Source of the DNA: JAHCHG01 sp965214585
GTDB taxonomy: Bacteria; Acidobacteriota; Blastocatellia; Pyrinomonadales; Pyrinomonadaceae
NCBI GenBank assembly: GCA_965214585.1
Contig: OZ243957.1
Span: 1,984,001-2,048,000, forward strand
Length of the DNA stretch: 64,000 bases
Direction of reading: 5' to 3'
The position numbers and the translations under genes were made by a program. This document shows positions 51,695-59,515 of the stretch, one piece after another. The first letter of the stretch is position 1. Each line of letters starts with the position of its first letter. The notes under the pieces are model-generated. The model did no database searches. It was given only the letters and a program-made list of their open reading frames with translations, and had not been told where the DNA came from.

Positions 51695-53053
51695 TTAAAT
51701 TCCGACTTTGGAAAAATCAAAATCCTTTGCTTTTTCCGTATCGGTGAAAAGTTCCTTGCGATTCTGAAAATCGGCATACAATCTGTCGTAAGTTTCGATC
51801 AGAAAATCGGTTGATTTCTCGCGCGTGTTGTCGTTTGCGGCTTCGAGTGCGTTTTGGATTTTGCTTTTTGTCAGTTCGGGTTTTTCGATGATTTCGCGCA
51901 CCGAATCGGCAAAGTTTTTTGCCGTCGGTTCACTCAGCCAAGTGTTTTCATTTGTCGCGTAAAAAAGAAGTCCGCCGGCGTTTGGAACAACTGTCGGAAC
52001 GCCGGAAGCCATCGCTTCGAGAGGCGCGATTCCGAACGGTTCTTTCGGATTCGGATGAACGAAAATGTCGCAGTTGGCGTAATAATTCGCCAGAGTTTCC
52101 TTGTCAAGATGTCCCAATTGAATGATTTTATTCGGAATTCGTTTTGCCGTTTCATTTTCCAACCAAACGGCTTTCGGTCCCGCGCCCGCAACTAAAAGAC
52201 GGTAATCTTTTTCGTCCGCCGCGAGAAGTTCCATAAAACCGGGCAAAAGTCCGATGTTTTTTTCGGGCGAGATTCTTCCCGCGTAAAGCAAAATAATCGA
52301 GTTTTCGGAAATTCCGGCTTTTTCGATCATTTCGCCGCGCACTTTTTCGCTTTTTCTGTCGGGCGAAAACTGAGCGATGTCAACGCCGCGCGGACAAATT
52401 GCGATTCTTTCCTCGAACGAAATTCGCGGTGCTTTGAGAAACTGCCAGCATTTTTTGAAAAACCAATCGGAACGGCGCGGGTTTTCGCTTTTCTTGACCG
52501 ATTGATAAAATTCCGCGCCCGTATAAGGCGAATTCGTGATGTGATAATCAAACGATGGAAAATTGTAATTTCCCATTACGCGCTTGGCGAGCCATTTTCC
52601 AAATCTTCCTTCGGACAAAAACGAACCGATATTGTCGTCCATCCGTTCGCACGAAAAATGAACGAGCATCGGTCTGCCAAGCTGCTTGAATTTTCCGATC
52701 CGAATCATCGCGCCGAGCATCGAAAGCGTGTATTTGTCCGTAACTTCGATCATATCGGGTTTTTCTTCGAGAAGTATCCGGCGGATGATCGAATCTCCGG
52801 GAATATACTGCCACGGCATCATAATCCGATAGCGTTTATCAAAAACGGGCGAATACTTGGCGGGAACATAATAAATCTTCGCGTAATCGTTGACCGTTTC
52901 GATTTCCTCTTTTTCGCCCGGCACGATCAGAGTCATAAACCGTTTATGACGATTTGCCGCCGCGAGAAGCGCGTTGTAAGACGTGCTGATTCCGCCGGAA
53001 TTTTTATGATAATAATTGGTGATATGAACTGATTTTATAGCTTTGTTTTTCAT
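51695..53053 (-). CDS. Family 4 glycosyltransferase
   Basis: 452 aa, GT-B fold. N-terminal Gly-rich acceptor loop (HITNYYHKNSGGISTSYNAL), central GRISPEKNIGLLPGFMELL, and the C-terminal nucleotide-sugar site HPNPKEPFGIAPLEAMASGVPTVVPNAGG with the EX7E pattern. No signal peptide; works on the cytoplasmic face. It is related to the second GT4 at 56.2 kb, and both share a locus with a PHP phosphoesterase and a membrane protein. Sugar and acceptor (glycolipid, trehalose or cell-surface glycan) are not defined. Confidence 0.9.
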   Translation of the reverse strand: MKNKAIKSVHITNYYHKNSGGISTSYNALLAAANRHKRFMTLIVPGEKEEIETVNDYAKIYYVPAKYSPVFDKRYRIMMPWQYIPGDSIIRRILLEEKPDMIEVTDKYTLSMLGAMIRIGKFKQLGRPMLVHFSCERMDDNIGSFLSEGRFGKWLAKRVMGNYNFPSFDYHITNSPYTGAEFYQSVKKSENPRRSDWFFKKCWQFLKAPRISFEERIAICPRGVDIAQFSPDRKSEKVRGEMIEKAGISENSIILLYAGRISPEKNIGLLPGFMELLAADEKDYRLLVAGAGPKAVWLENETAKRIPNKIIQLGHLDKETLANYYANCDIFVHPNPKEPFGIAPLEAMASGVPTVVPNAGGLLFYATNENTWLSEPTAKNFADSVREIIEKPELTKSKIQNALEAANDNTREKSTDFLIETYDRLYADFQNRKELFTDTEKAKDFDFSKVGI

Positions 53054-53159
53054 TTTTGAAATTGAGTTAAGTGTAACTCATATCTCATTTAAGTAGTAAA
53101 TAATCTGAATGAAAAATCCCGTAAGTCTTTTTTTTTTTTATGTTTACGCGGACAAGAAC

Positions 53160-53188
53160 TTGACAAATAAAATTATAACTGATACTGT
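53160..53188 (+). promoter_or_regulatory. Candidate promoter of a possible small RNA
   Basis: TTGACA (53160-53165), 17-nt spacer, TACTGT (53183-53188). No coding gene follows until 53544, but a strong terminator-like hairpin follows 150 nt on. Confidence 0.35.
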
Positions 53189-53194
53189 CCGAGT

Positions 53195-53383
53195 ATCTTA
53201 TATTAACAACTTGAGATTTATATGTTGTATTACTCTCCACAATTAACTCGGACAAGCCTCTCTCTTTTGAGTATAAAAATAGGGTTTAGAATTTTTTGTG
53301 AAAGTAAAATAAGAGATTTAAGAAAGTTTTTAATCAAATAAGCCTTGAAGTTACTACAAGTAACTTCAAGGCTTGTTTGTTTT
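53195..53383 (+). ncRNA. Possible small RNA (promoter-to-terminator unit)
   Basis: Runs from just after the TTGACA/TACTGT promoter to the hairpin and T-rich tail at 53340-53383. No convincing ORF in it. It contains a CGGACAAG motif also seen at 53150 and as CGGACAA at 53403. Entirely a prediction from signals. Confidence 0.25.
53340..53383 (+). terminator. Strong hairpin with T-rich tail
   Basis: Perfect 16-bp stem AAGCCTTGAAGTTACT / AGTAACTTCAAGGCTT with an ACA loop, then GTTTGTTTT. No protein gene ends upstream on the plus strand. Confidence 0.7.
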
Positions 53384-53543
53384 AAGTGCTTCTGCTGTAT
53401 TTCGGACAACAGATGCGACCATAACACTTGCATCATAGCGCAAATACAGCAAAGGCTCAACTACAAAATGAGAGTCAAATATAATTTTGCGTTCGAGTCC
53501 TCTGATCATATTTGATTTTCCTAAAAATTTCTATGGAGGAAAT

Positions 53544-54170
53544 ATGTTCAAAACAACTAAACTTTTACTCACGTTAATCATAGTGTTTGTATTTTCAAAT
53601 TCTCTTTCTGCACAGATTATAAGGAGTCCTGACAATAATGAAAGACAGAAATTAATAAAGAAAGAGAAAATAGTGGAAAATCAATGGGAAAAATTCTTTG
53701 CCAGCGCAAATGAGAGCGCAATCTTCAATGACGGTAAAGTAGTTTTCATGAAATTACCAACTGACAATGGACGTGAAAAATCTTTTACTTTTGAACACGC
53801 TAAAGACGGAAGGTCATTTGTTATGATTGATGAGAGTGGCATCAGACTACAAGTTTTTCTCAACAAAAATAAAAGAATATCATCTGTAATAATGCCAAAT
53901 GGGGAAAAAGCTATTTTCAATTGGAAGAAAACTACAGGTGATTTTGACTTGCTTGAAAGCGTGAAATTTGATGGTAAGAATGACATACATATTCAGACTG
54001 ATGTTCCACGTGGTGGTGGTTCTAGTACTGCCTGTCGTGACGCATTATTTTATACTGGAATTGCGTTTGCTGTATGTGCCGCTACTGGTGGTGGTTTATC
54101 TCCAGCTTGTTGGGCAGCGACCGCGAATGCCGCTTACCACGCTTTAAAATGTGCAGAGTCAAATCAATAA
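53544..54170 (+). CDS. Secreted protein with Cys/Gly/Ala-rich hydrophobic tail
   Basis: 208 aa. GGAGGA before the ATG at 53544. Signal peptide MFKTTKLLLTLIIVFVFSNS ... LSAQ. The middle is charged and beta-rich (KLPTDNGREKSFTFEHAKDGRSFVMID). After a GGGSS linker (about residue 160) the last 50 residues are uncharged, helical and contain four Cys with Gly/Ala runs (FYTGIAFAVCAATGGGL, PACWAATANAAYHALKC). This tail resembles a bacteriocin-like or membrane-active helix pair. Codon use is clearly more AT-rich than in neighbouring genes. Family not recognised; the tail's role is inference. Confidence 0.65.
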   Translation: MFKTTKLLLTLIIVFVFSNSLSAQIIRSPDNNERQKLIKKEKIVENQWEKFFASANESAIFNDGKVVFMKLPTDNGREKSFTFEHAKDGRSFVMIDESGIRLQVFLNKNKRISSVIMPNGEKAIFNWKKTTGDFDLLESVKFDGKNDIHIQTDVPRGGGSSTACRDALFYTGIAFAVCAATGGGLSPACWAATANAAYHALKCAESNQ

Positions 54171-54231
54171 ATAGGCAAACTGCATAAATATAAGCAGGGC
54201 GAAAATAAAAGTCGTCCTGCTTTTGAGGTAA

Positions 54232-54474
54232 ATGATGAAACGAAAAAAGTTTGAGATATTATTAGCTATAATTCAGATACTGCTCGCTTTTTGGTATTTC
54301 GATTGGAATAGTTGGACATCTATAATTGTGGCAGGTTTGCTCTTTTTGAGTGGAGTTATGATTTTTTTGACAGGTTTTCAATCTAAAATCTTATCAAAGA
54401 TAAAAGAATTTATTTATATTATTGGTTTTTTGCTTGTTTTCATTCTGCTTATCAAAATTTTACTTATTGGGTAA
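54232..54474 (+). CDS. Small three-helix membrane protein
   Basis: 80 aa, GAGG upstream of the ATG. Three hydrophobic helices (ILLAIIQILLAFWYF; SIIVAGLLFLSGVMIFLTGF; FIYIIGFLLVFILLIKILLIG), basic N-terminus MMKRKK. It lies 61 nt after the secreted Cys-tail gene and shares its AT-rich composition; small hydrophobic proteins in this position are often immunity proteins, but there is no direct evidence. No family recognised. Confidence 0.6.
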   Translation: MMKRKKFEILLAIIQILLAFWYFDWNSWTSIIVAGLLFLSGVMIFLTGFQSKILSKIKEFIYIIGFLLVFILLIKILLIG

Positions 54475-54501
54475 ATCAAATAGATTATTTACTACAATAC
54501 C

Positions 54502-54620
54502 TTCGCCAATTTCCAAATTTAGTCTAAAAACGGTAAAATTGCACCTGTATATTGTGTGTTATCAAAGTTACGACCACAAAATATGGTGGCTCAATTTGCC
54601 CTAAAAAAAATTGGCGAAGG
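54502..54620. repeat. Inverted repeat with CCTTCGCCAATTT arms
   Basis: CCTTCGCCAATTT at 54502 and AAATTGGCGAAGG ending at 54620 bracket about 90 bp. It closes the AT-rich patch next to the Uma2 gene. Confidence 0.55.
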
Positions 54621-54666
54621 TTACTATGTATAGTCCAATTGAGATGAAAAGGTGTGCCGAGAATAA

Positions 54667-55272
54667 TTATTTTGCAAAGATTTCGCTGACGGAAACTTTC
54701 CAGCCGTCTAAAATATTCGACTCCGCTTGTTCGCCCTTTGTGTAGTGCTGCCGCTGCCAAAATAAAACGTCTTCGCTCGAATCGGCGTTTCTGATTTCGA
54801 CGGTTTCGTTATCCGAATCAATCAGCCAAAGTTCTTTTACGCCCAAAGCTAAATATGTATCGGCTTTCGTCGTGCGGTCGTAAACGCCTGTGCTTTCGGA
54901 AAGACACTCGAAAACGATGTCGGCTGATGTGCGCCGTTCGCTCATATTTTCTTCCGTTTCGGCGGAAACGAACATCATATCCGGTTCGAGATATGTTCCC
55001 CATATTTCTTCTATGTAAATTGATTCGCGTTGATGATAGACCGTTCCTAAAATGCCTTTTTCGACATTATAAATTACTATAGATCGAGTTAAATTTGCGA
55101 TAATTTTTCCGTGTGATTTTGATGGCGGCGGCACAATATATAAAACTCCTTCGATAAGTTCGTAGTGCGAACGGTCTGCGGGTTCGGGCAACGCCCACAA
55201 TTCTTCGAGCGTGTAGCGTTTGAGCAATGAAGAAAATGCGATCTTCGGCTGGACTGTTTCTAAAACTTGCAT
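54667..55272 (-). CDS. Uma2-family putative restriction endonuclease
   Basis: 201 aa. RYTLEELWALPEPADRSHYELIEGVLYIVPPPSKSHGKI, EPDMMFVSAE and DIVFECLSESTGVYDRTTKADTYLALGVKELWLID are the core of the Uma2/DUF820 family, with a PD-(D/E)xK-like site (Glu, Asp and Lys in these blocks). This family is widespread in several copies in cyanobacteria and other environmental bacteria; nuclease activity is predicted, cellular role unclear. No methyltransferase partner. Confidence 0.9.
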   Translation of the reverse strand: MQVLETVQPKIAFSSLLKRYTLEELWALPEPADRSHYELIEGVLYIVPPPSKSHGKIIANLTRSIVIYNVEKGILGTVYHQRESIYIEEIWGTYLEPDMMFVSAETEENMSERRTSADIVFECLSESTGVYDRTTKADTYLALGVKELWLIDSDNETVEIRNADSSEDVLFWQRQHYTKGEQAESNILDGWKVSVSEIFAK

Positions 55273-55312
55273 AACAGAAAGATTAGCAGAGAAGAAAGTA
55301 AATTAAAAGTTT

Positions 55313-56149
55313 TTAATGTTTCGCAATTATTTTCTTGTAAATGAAATTTCCCGCCAAAACCAATAAAATAAAGCAGAAAAGAATCGCCCACGCGCCGAGC
55401 GCGGTTGAATAACCCCACGACCATTTGCCGCGAATCGTTCCCAGAATTGTGCCGACGACCAAACCGAACGCGAGAAAACTGCCGACGGCGTAGAGAATTT
55501 TTCCGTTTTTTACAAATTCGATAATTTGGTTCGGCAGAAATAATGTAAATTCGTAAACGAGGCGCGGAATCATTTTCATATCGCTCCACAGAGACTTTGT
55601 TTCTTCGCCCGCGCCGACAAGGAGAACGCCGTTCCGCATCATAAAAATATTGAAAAATGCCGATATGACCGATACCAAAACCGAAATTGCCAAAGCCACA
55701 CGACGGGAATTATAAACCGACGGGGGGAAAATACTGCTGAAATACTCTTCCTGAATATAATGCGTTGTAAACTCGACTGTGTGGCTGAAAATCGGCAGCG
55801 AAATTGAAACGATTCCCATTGCGAGCCAGGCAGGACGTGCGCGGCGGAAGGATTGCACCAACGCGCCGGAAATTCCCGACGTAAGCAGGCGAAAACTAAA
55901 TTCAACCATCACCGCAGTTAAAGTAGCGAGCATAGATTCCTTACTCGCCTTGTAAACCGCAAAATAAAAAGAGGCTCGAAAAATTGCGCCGAGCAGAGCC
56001 GATTTCCAGTTCCAGCGCGTCAAAATCTGTAACGGGTGCTGCAAAAGATTTGCAAAAACATCGCCGACGGTAATCTGCTCGTCGCGGACTGATTCGAGAT
56101 CGTCGGCATCGGCAACCGAACGGTGAATTTCCTGAATTGATGTATCCAT
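55313..56149 (-). CDS. Multi-pass inner-membrane protein linked to glycosyltransferase
   Basis: 278 aa with five to six hydrophobic helices (for example ATLTAVMVEFSFRLLTSGISGALV; PAWLAMGIVSISLPIFSHTVEF; VALAISVLVSVISAFFNIFMM; ILYAVGSFLAFGLVVGTILGTI; ALGAWAILFCFILLVLAGNFIY). The N-terminal 40 residues are acidic and cytoplasmic. Five nt after the stop of the GT4 gene on the same strand, so probably in one operon with it. Function unknown; glycolipid handling is a reasonable guess from context. Confidence 0.75.
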   Translation of the reverse strand: MDTSIQEIHRSVADADDLESVRDEQITVGDVFANLLQHPLQILTRWNWKSALLGAIFRASFYFAVYKASKESMLATLTAVMVEFSFRLLTSGISGALVQSFRRARPAWLAMGIVSISLPIFSHTVEFTTHYIQEEYFSSIFPPSVYNSRRVALAISVLVSVISAFFNIFMMRNGVLLVGAGEETKSLWSDMKMIPRLVYEFTLFLPNQIIEFVKNGKILYAVGSFLAFGLVVGTILGTIRGKWSWGYSTALGAWAILFCFILLVLAGNFIYKKIIAKH

Positions 56150-56154
56150 TTGCT

Positions 56155-57351
56155 TTATTTAGGGGAGTTTTTACCTTTTTTCCTTAACTCTATACATTCA
56201 TTGTAAGCCGCATAAACCGATTCGAAAACCGAATCCCACGAGCGCGAAAGAGCGAATTCGCGCGACGCTTCTTTCATTTTCAACAATTTTTCCCGATTGT
56301 CCGACAGTTCGAGCGAATGTTTGAGAAAATCTTCAAAATTCTTGCAGACAAAACCGTTTTCGCCGTTTTTGACGATAAATTTCGGTCCGCCCTGATCGGT
56401 GACAAGTGCCGGAACGCCGGAAGCGTTTGCTTCCTGCACGACGTTTCCGAAAGTTTCCGTTTCCGAAGGAAAAACGAAAACGTCCATATTGGCAAACGCT
56501 TCGGCTAATTTTTCGCCCTCGACGAATCCCGTAAACGAGGCGCGTTTCATATTTTTTTCGAGCCATTCGCGCTCGTTTCCGTCGCCGACGATCAAAAATT
56601 CAAATTTTGTTCTGCCCGCTTTTTCGAGTGCTTTCTCTAATTTTTCAAGCATCCGCACATTTTTTTCGGCGCGAAGTCTGCCGACGAAACCGAAACGAAT
56701 CGTCGAATCGCTGACGGTTCTTTTATGCGGAGCGAATTTTTCCGTGTCAACTCCGCGGCTCATTATGCGAACCGTTCTGCCCGTTCCTTCGGCGAAAAAA
56801 TCGGCGAGTTCTTTGTTCGGAACGAGTATCACTTTCGGCATTTTATAATAAAGAACCGCGCCGCTTAAAATTTTGTCTTCGGCAAAATCGGTTATTTTGC
56901 CGGAAGCCGAATCGGGCAGAAATTTGAACATCCGGCTCAAACGGCGGGCGGCAAATTCGTGCAGATTCGTGTGCCACGAAGCGACCATCGGAATATCGAG
57001 TTTCCACGAAAGATACGCGCCCGAAATGCTCACGTCGTTCAAACCCGTAATGTGCATTACGTCCGGCTGAAACTTTAAGATTTTTTTCAAAATACGATTC
57101 GTATGACGCTGAAAAAGCGGATCGTATTTCAACCCTTCGTCCATCGGAAAAGCAATCGGCGAGCGTTTCAGCGAGAGATATTCGATGCTTTCGTCCTGAT
57201 AATTTTCGGTTTTCTCTCCGGCGTGAACGCACAAAAAAGGACAGCCGTTTTTTTTCGCGTATCCGATCAATCTTTTGCTTGTCATCGCCACGCCGTTTAC
57301 TTCCAGAAACGAATCGGGAAAAAAGACGACGCGCGGAATTTTCTCGCTCAT
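56155..57351 (-). CDS. Family 4 glycosyltransferase (MgtA-like)
   Basis: 398 aa. VVFFPDSFLEVNGVAMTSKRLIGYA is the acceptor-side loop typical of MgtA/PimB-like GT4 enzymes; FGFVGRLRAEKNVRMLEKLEKAL and FPSETETFGNVVQEANASGVPALVTDQGGP carry the donor site with the EX7E pair. Such enzymes add mannose, glucose or glucuronate to lipid acceptors. Preceded by the PHP gene and followed at 5 nt by the membrane protein, suggesting a three-gene glycolipid or glycan operon. Confidence 0.9.
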   Translation of the reverse strand: MSEKIPRVVFFPDSFLEVNGVAMTSKRLIGYAKKNGCPFLCVHAGEKTENYQDESIEYLSLKRSPIAFPMDEGLKYDPLFQRHTNRILKKILKFQPDVMHITGLNDVSISGAYLSWKLDIPMVASWHTNLHEFAARRLSRMFKFLPDSASGKITDFAEDKILSGAVLYYKMPKVILVPNKELADFFAEGTGRTVRIMSRGVDTEKFAPHKRTVSDSTIRFGFVGRLRAEKNVRMLEKLEKALEKAGRTKFEFLIVGDGNEREWLEKNMKRASFTGFVEGEKLAEAFANMDVFVFPSETETFGNVVQEANASGVPALVTDQGGPKFIVKNGENGFVCKNFEDFLKHSLELSDNREKLLKMKEASREFALSRSWDSVFESVYAAYNECIELRKKGKNSPK

Positions 57352-57391
57352 CTGCTGCTAAAACTACATAAAACCTGCGGCAAAAAATTAT

Positions 57392-57412
57392 GGCGGATAA
57401 ATCCGCCTTTTT
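57392..57412 (+). terminator. Palindromic hairpin between PHP and GT4 genes
   Basis: GGCGGAT / ATCCGCC around a 2-nt loop, with a T-run on the plus side and an AT-rich stretch on the minus side. On the minus strand it could attenuate read-through from the PHP gene into the GT4 gene. Confidence 0.45.
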
Positions 57413-57445
57413 GTAAATTAATTTTTAGAAAAAACGCCCCCGATT

Positions 57446-58693
57446 CTAACTTGCCGAACCCGTCGAAGTCGGCAGAGGCGCGGCGATTTCCTGCATTTCC
57501 GCCGCCGCTGCCTCGTCAAACTTTTTTTCGATTATATTTTTCGGCACGCGGTCAATTTTTCTTCCCGTTGCGACGAATACGGGGCGCATTTTGCGGCTGC
57601 CCATAAAACCGAGCGTCCAGATTGCCATTCGCAGCCAGAGAGGTCCGCCGCGATCCCAGCCGTGTCCCGACAGCGGAAGAAGTCCTTTGCCGTTATTGAT
57701 GTCGAAAAATACGCGGTCAAACCAACGCTGACGATGAACCGGAAATTCGGGATATGAACTCAAAATTTCCGAAAAAGACTGCAATTGCCGCCACTTTAAA
57801 GGGTCTTTGTATTCGGGCATTAAAACGATTTCGCTGCGTTTGCCGACGCGAATTTCTTCCGTAAATTCGCCGAAGGTTTTTGCGTTTGTTAAATTAATTA
57901 CCGTATTCGGTTTGCATCCGTGTCTGTCGCCGCCCGTAACCACCGGAAAACCCATTGATTCCGCCATTTCGATCACCGTTTTGTTTTCCGACCACGAACG
58001 AAAACCGTTGACTTCAAAGGCGTGAATCCATTTTCCGTATTCTTCTAAAAATCCTTTGAGCAGAATATTGTGCTGCGGTTTGCCGACCATTTCGATGTCC
58101 CATAAAGGATGATTTAGAACGATTAAAATCTGCGGTATTTCCGAAAGAAGTTTGAAAAGTTCGTGAAGCCGCTTTTTATTCGGCTCTTTGTCTTTGCTGA
58201 ATGAATACGCGGTTAAAGTATCGGTCAGTTCGCGGGCGCGGTTTTCGGGCAGATTATGAACTCCGACGTGAAAAAATCCGTGTTCGTAAGGAACAGTCCA
58301 TTCCATCGAAATCGGTGCTTTGTCATTGCTGATTGTTTCGTTGATTTGCAAATTACCGTCAATGCTGTCGTGGTCGCTGATCGAAACGATGCCGTTTAAT
58401 CCGGCTTGCTCGAACTGCTCATTTTCCAGACGGAAAACGTCTTCGGCGGTCATCGGCGGCGACCAGTATGCGGTGGAAAAATTCAGCCCTTCGCCTTCGC
58501 GCTCGATGTAATTTTTTCTTTCTCTTTCCCAGAAAAATTTGATGATCGGCATTTTTGCCGCGTAAAACGGAACGAAATCAAGCATTTCCTTGGAATTTTC
58601 TGTGTGACAATGGAGAGAAACTCCGGTTTCAGCCTTTTTGCTCAAATTTTCGCTTTTGTGCAAAATATGCAGGCGGGTTTGTTTTAAGTTCAT
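57446..58693 (-). CDS. PHP-domain-like metal-dependent phosphoesterase
   Basis: 415 aa. GGAG precedes the ATG at 58693. Metal-binding motifs of the PHP fold: VSLHCHTENSKE (residues ~26-37), GIVSISDHDSIDG, VLNHPLWDIEM, and VVTGGDRHGCKPNTVINL. The C-terminal ~110 residues (WRQLQSFSEILSSYPEF ... LSGHGWDRGGPLWLRM) are unrecognised. Proteins of this type accompany GT4 enzymes in glycolipid loci, suggesting a phosphatase step on a sugar or lipid phosphate. The last residues are Ala/Ser/Pro-rich and probably disordered. Confidence 0.82.
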   Translation of the reverse strand: MNLKQTRLHILHKSENLSKKAETGVSLHCHTENSKEMLDFVPFYAAKMPIIKFFWERERKNYIEREGEGLNFSTAYWSPPMTAEDVFRLENEQFEQAGLNGIVSISDHDSIDGNLQINETISNDKAPISMEWTVPYEHGFFHVGVHNLPENRARELTDTLTAYSFSKDKEPNKKRLHELFKLLSEIPQILIVLNHPLWDIEMVGKPQHNILLKGFLEEYGKWIHAFEVNGFRSWSENKTVIEMAESMGFPVVTGGDRHGCKPNTVINLTNAKTFGEFTEEIRVGKRSEIVLMPEYKDPLKWRQLQSFSEILSSYPEFPVHRQRWFDRVFFDINNGKGLLPLSGHGWDRGGPLWLRMAIWTLGFMGSRKMRPVFVATGRKIDRVPKNIIEKKFDEAAAAEMQEIAAPLPTSTGSAS

Positions 58694-59242
58694 TATAATC
58701 TCCGTAAAATAGCGTCAATCAAATGTATAAAAGTATCAAATCCATTACATAAAGTAAATTCGTCAGATGTCGTAAAAAGGATGCTGCTATATTATTTTTC
58801 GGAAGCCGGCTCAAATTAAATTTGAAGACCGATTTGCCGGCGGAATTTCAGCATACGGTTTACAAATTACAAGTTTCGGAGGTAAGGCTTTCAGGCGGTG
58901 CTGAAAATGTAATACTTTATCAATTGCCGCCAACTTATGGTCTTTGAAAAAATAATACTGCAATAAGTCAGCCATCGAAGATGGCGACATCATAAAGCCT
59001 AGCGTGAAGCGCAGCGGAACGCTAGGTCATTGAAACACAAAGATTTAGAGCTATCGAAGATAGCGACAGCCGTTTGTTCTGCCGCCCGCTATCACTGGCT
59101 AAAACGGATGAATCTTTTTTGCGGTATTTATTTTTCAAACAAATAAAGCCAGCCGGCAATTGATAAAAACAAATTCTCAGCATTACATTTTTAGCACTAT
59201 CGGCTTTTATACTGATTTAATAATTTCTTTGAAACTTCTTAG
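58694..59242. other. Gene-free region with short hairpins
   Basis: Contains GCCATCgaaGATGGC (58971-58985), CCTAGCGT / ACGCTAGG (58998-59026) and GCTATCgaaGATAGC (59050-59064). The two GAA-loop hairpins differ by compensating bases. The short ORFs here have no ribosome sites and look spurious. Confidence 0.55.
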
Positions 59243-59421
59243 AAGCTGTTTGGAAATTGTATCGCAGGCTTCCAGCCGGCAGTCTTGGTGGCTTCCAGCC
59301 GCCAATTCGAGCGTTGTTTGCACGAATTTACGGGAAAAGCGGATGAAATTGGCGGCAAGATGCCACCAAGACTGCCGGCAAGATGCCGGCGTTACGTTTT
59401 TTTTTAGTTTCCAAACAGCTT
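59243..59421. repeat. 179-bp foldback with two arm blocks
   Basis: Outer arms AAGCTGTTTGGAAA / TTTCCAAACAGCTT and inner arms CCGGCAGTCTTGGTGGC... (59276-59309) with the complement at 59347-59378. Internal GCCGGC units repeat on both sides. Confidence 0.75.
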
Positions 59422-59515
59422 GTTAGAAAAAGTCGTCACAAATTTACTTATCGTGGTGTTATTTATATTAGAAAGCAAAAAAAATTAACAGGCTTTATAT
59501 GGACGGGAGAAAATT

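Noticed and set aside
58811..59426. Short ORFs on both strands in the long gap before the DUF4097 gene
   Set aside because: They overlap foldback arms and small hairpins and lack ribosome sites or recognisable domains.
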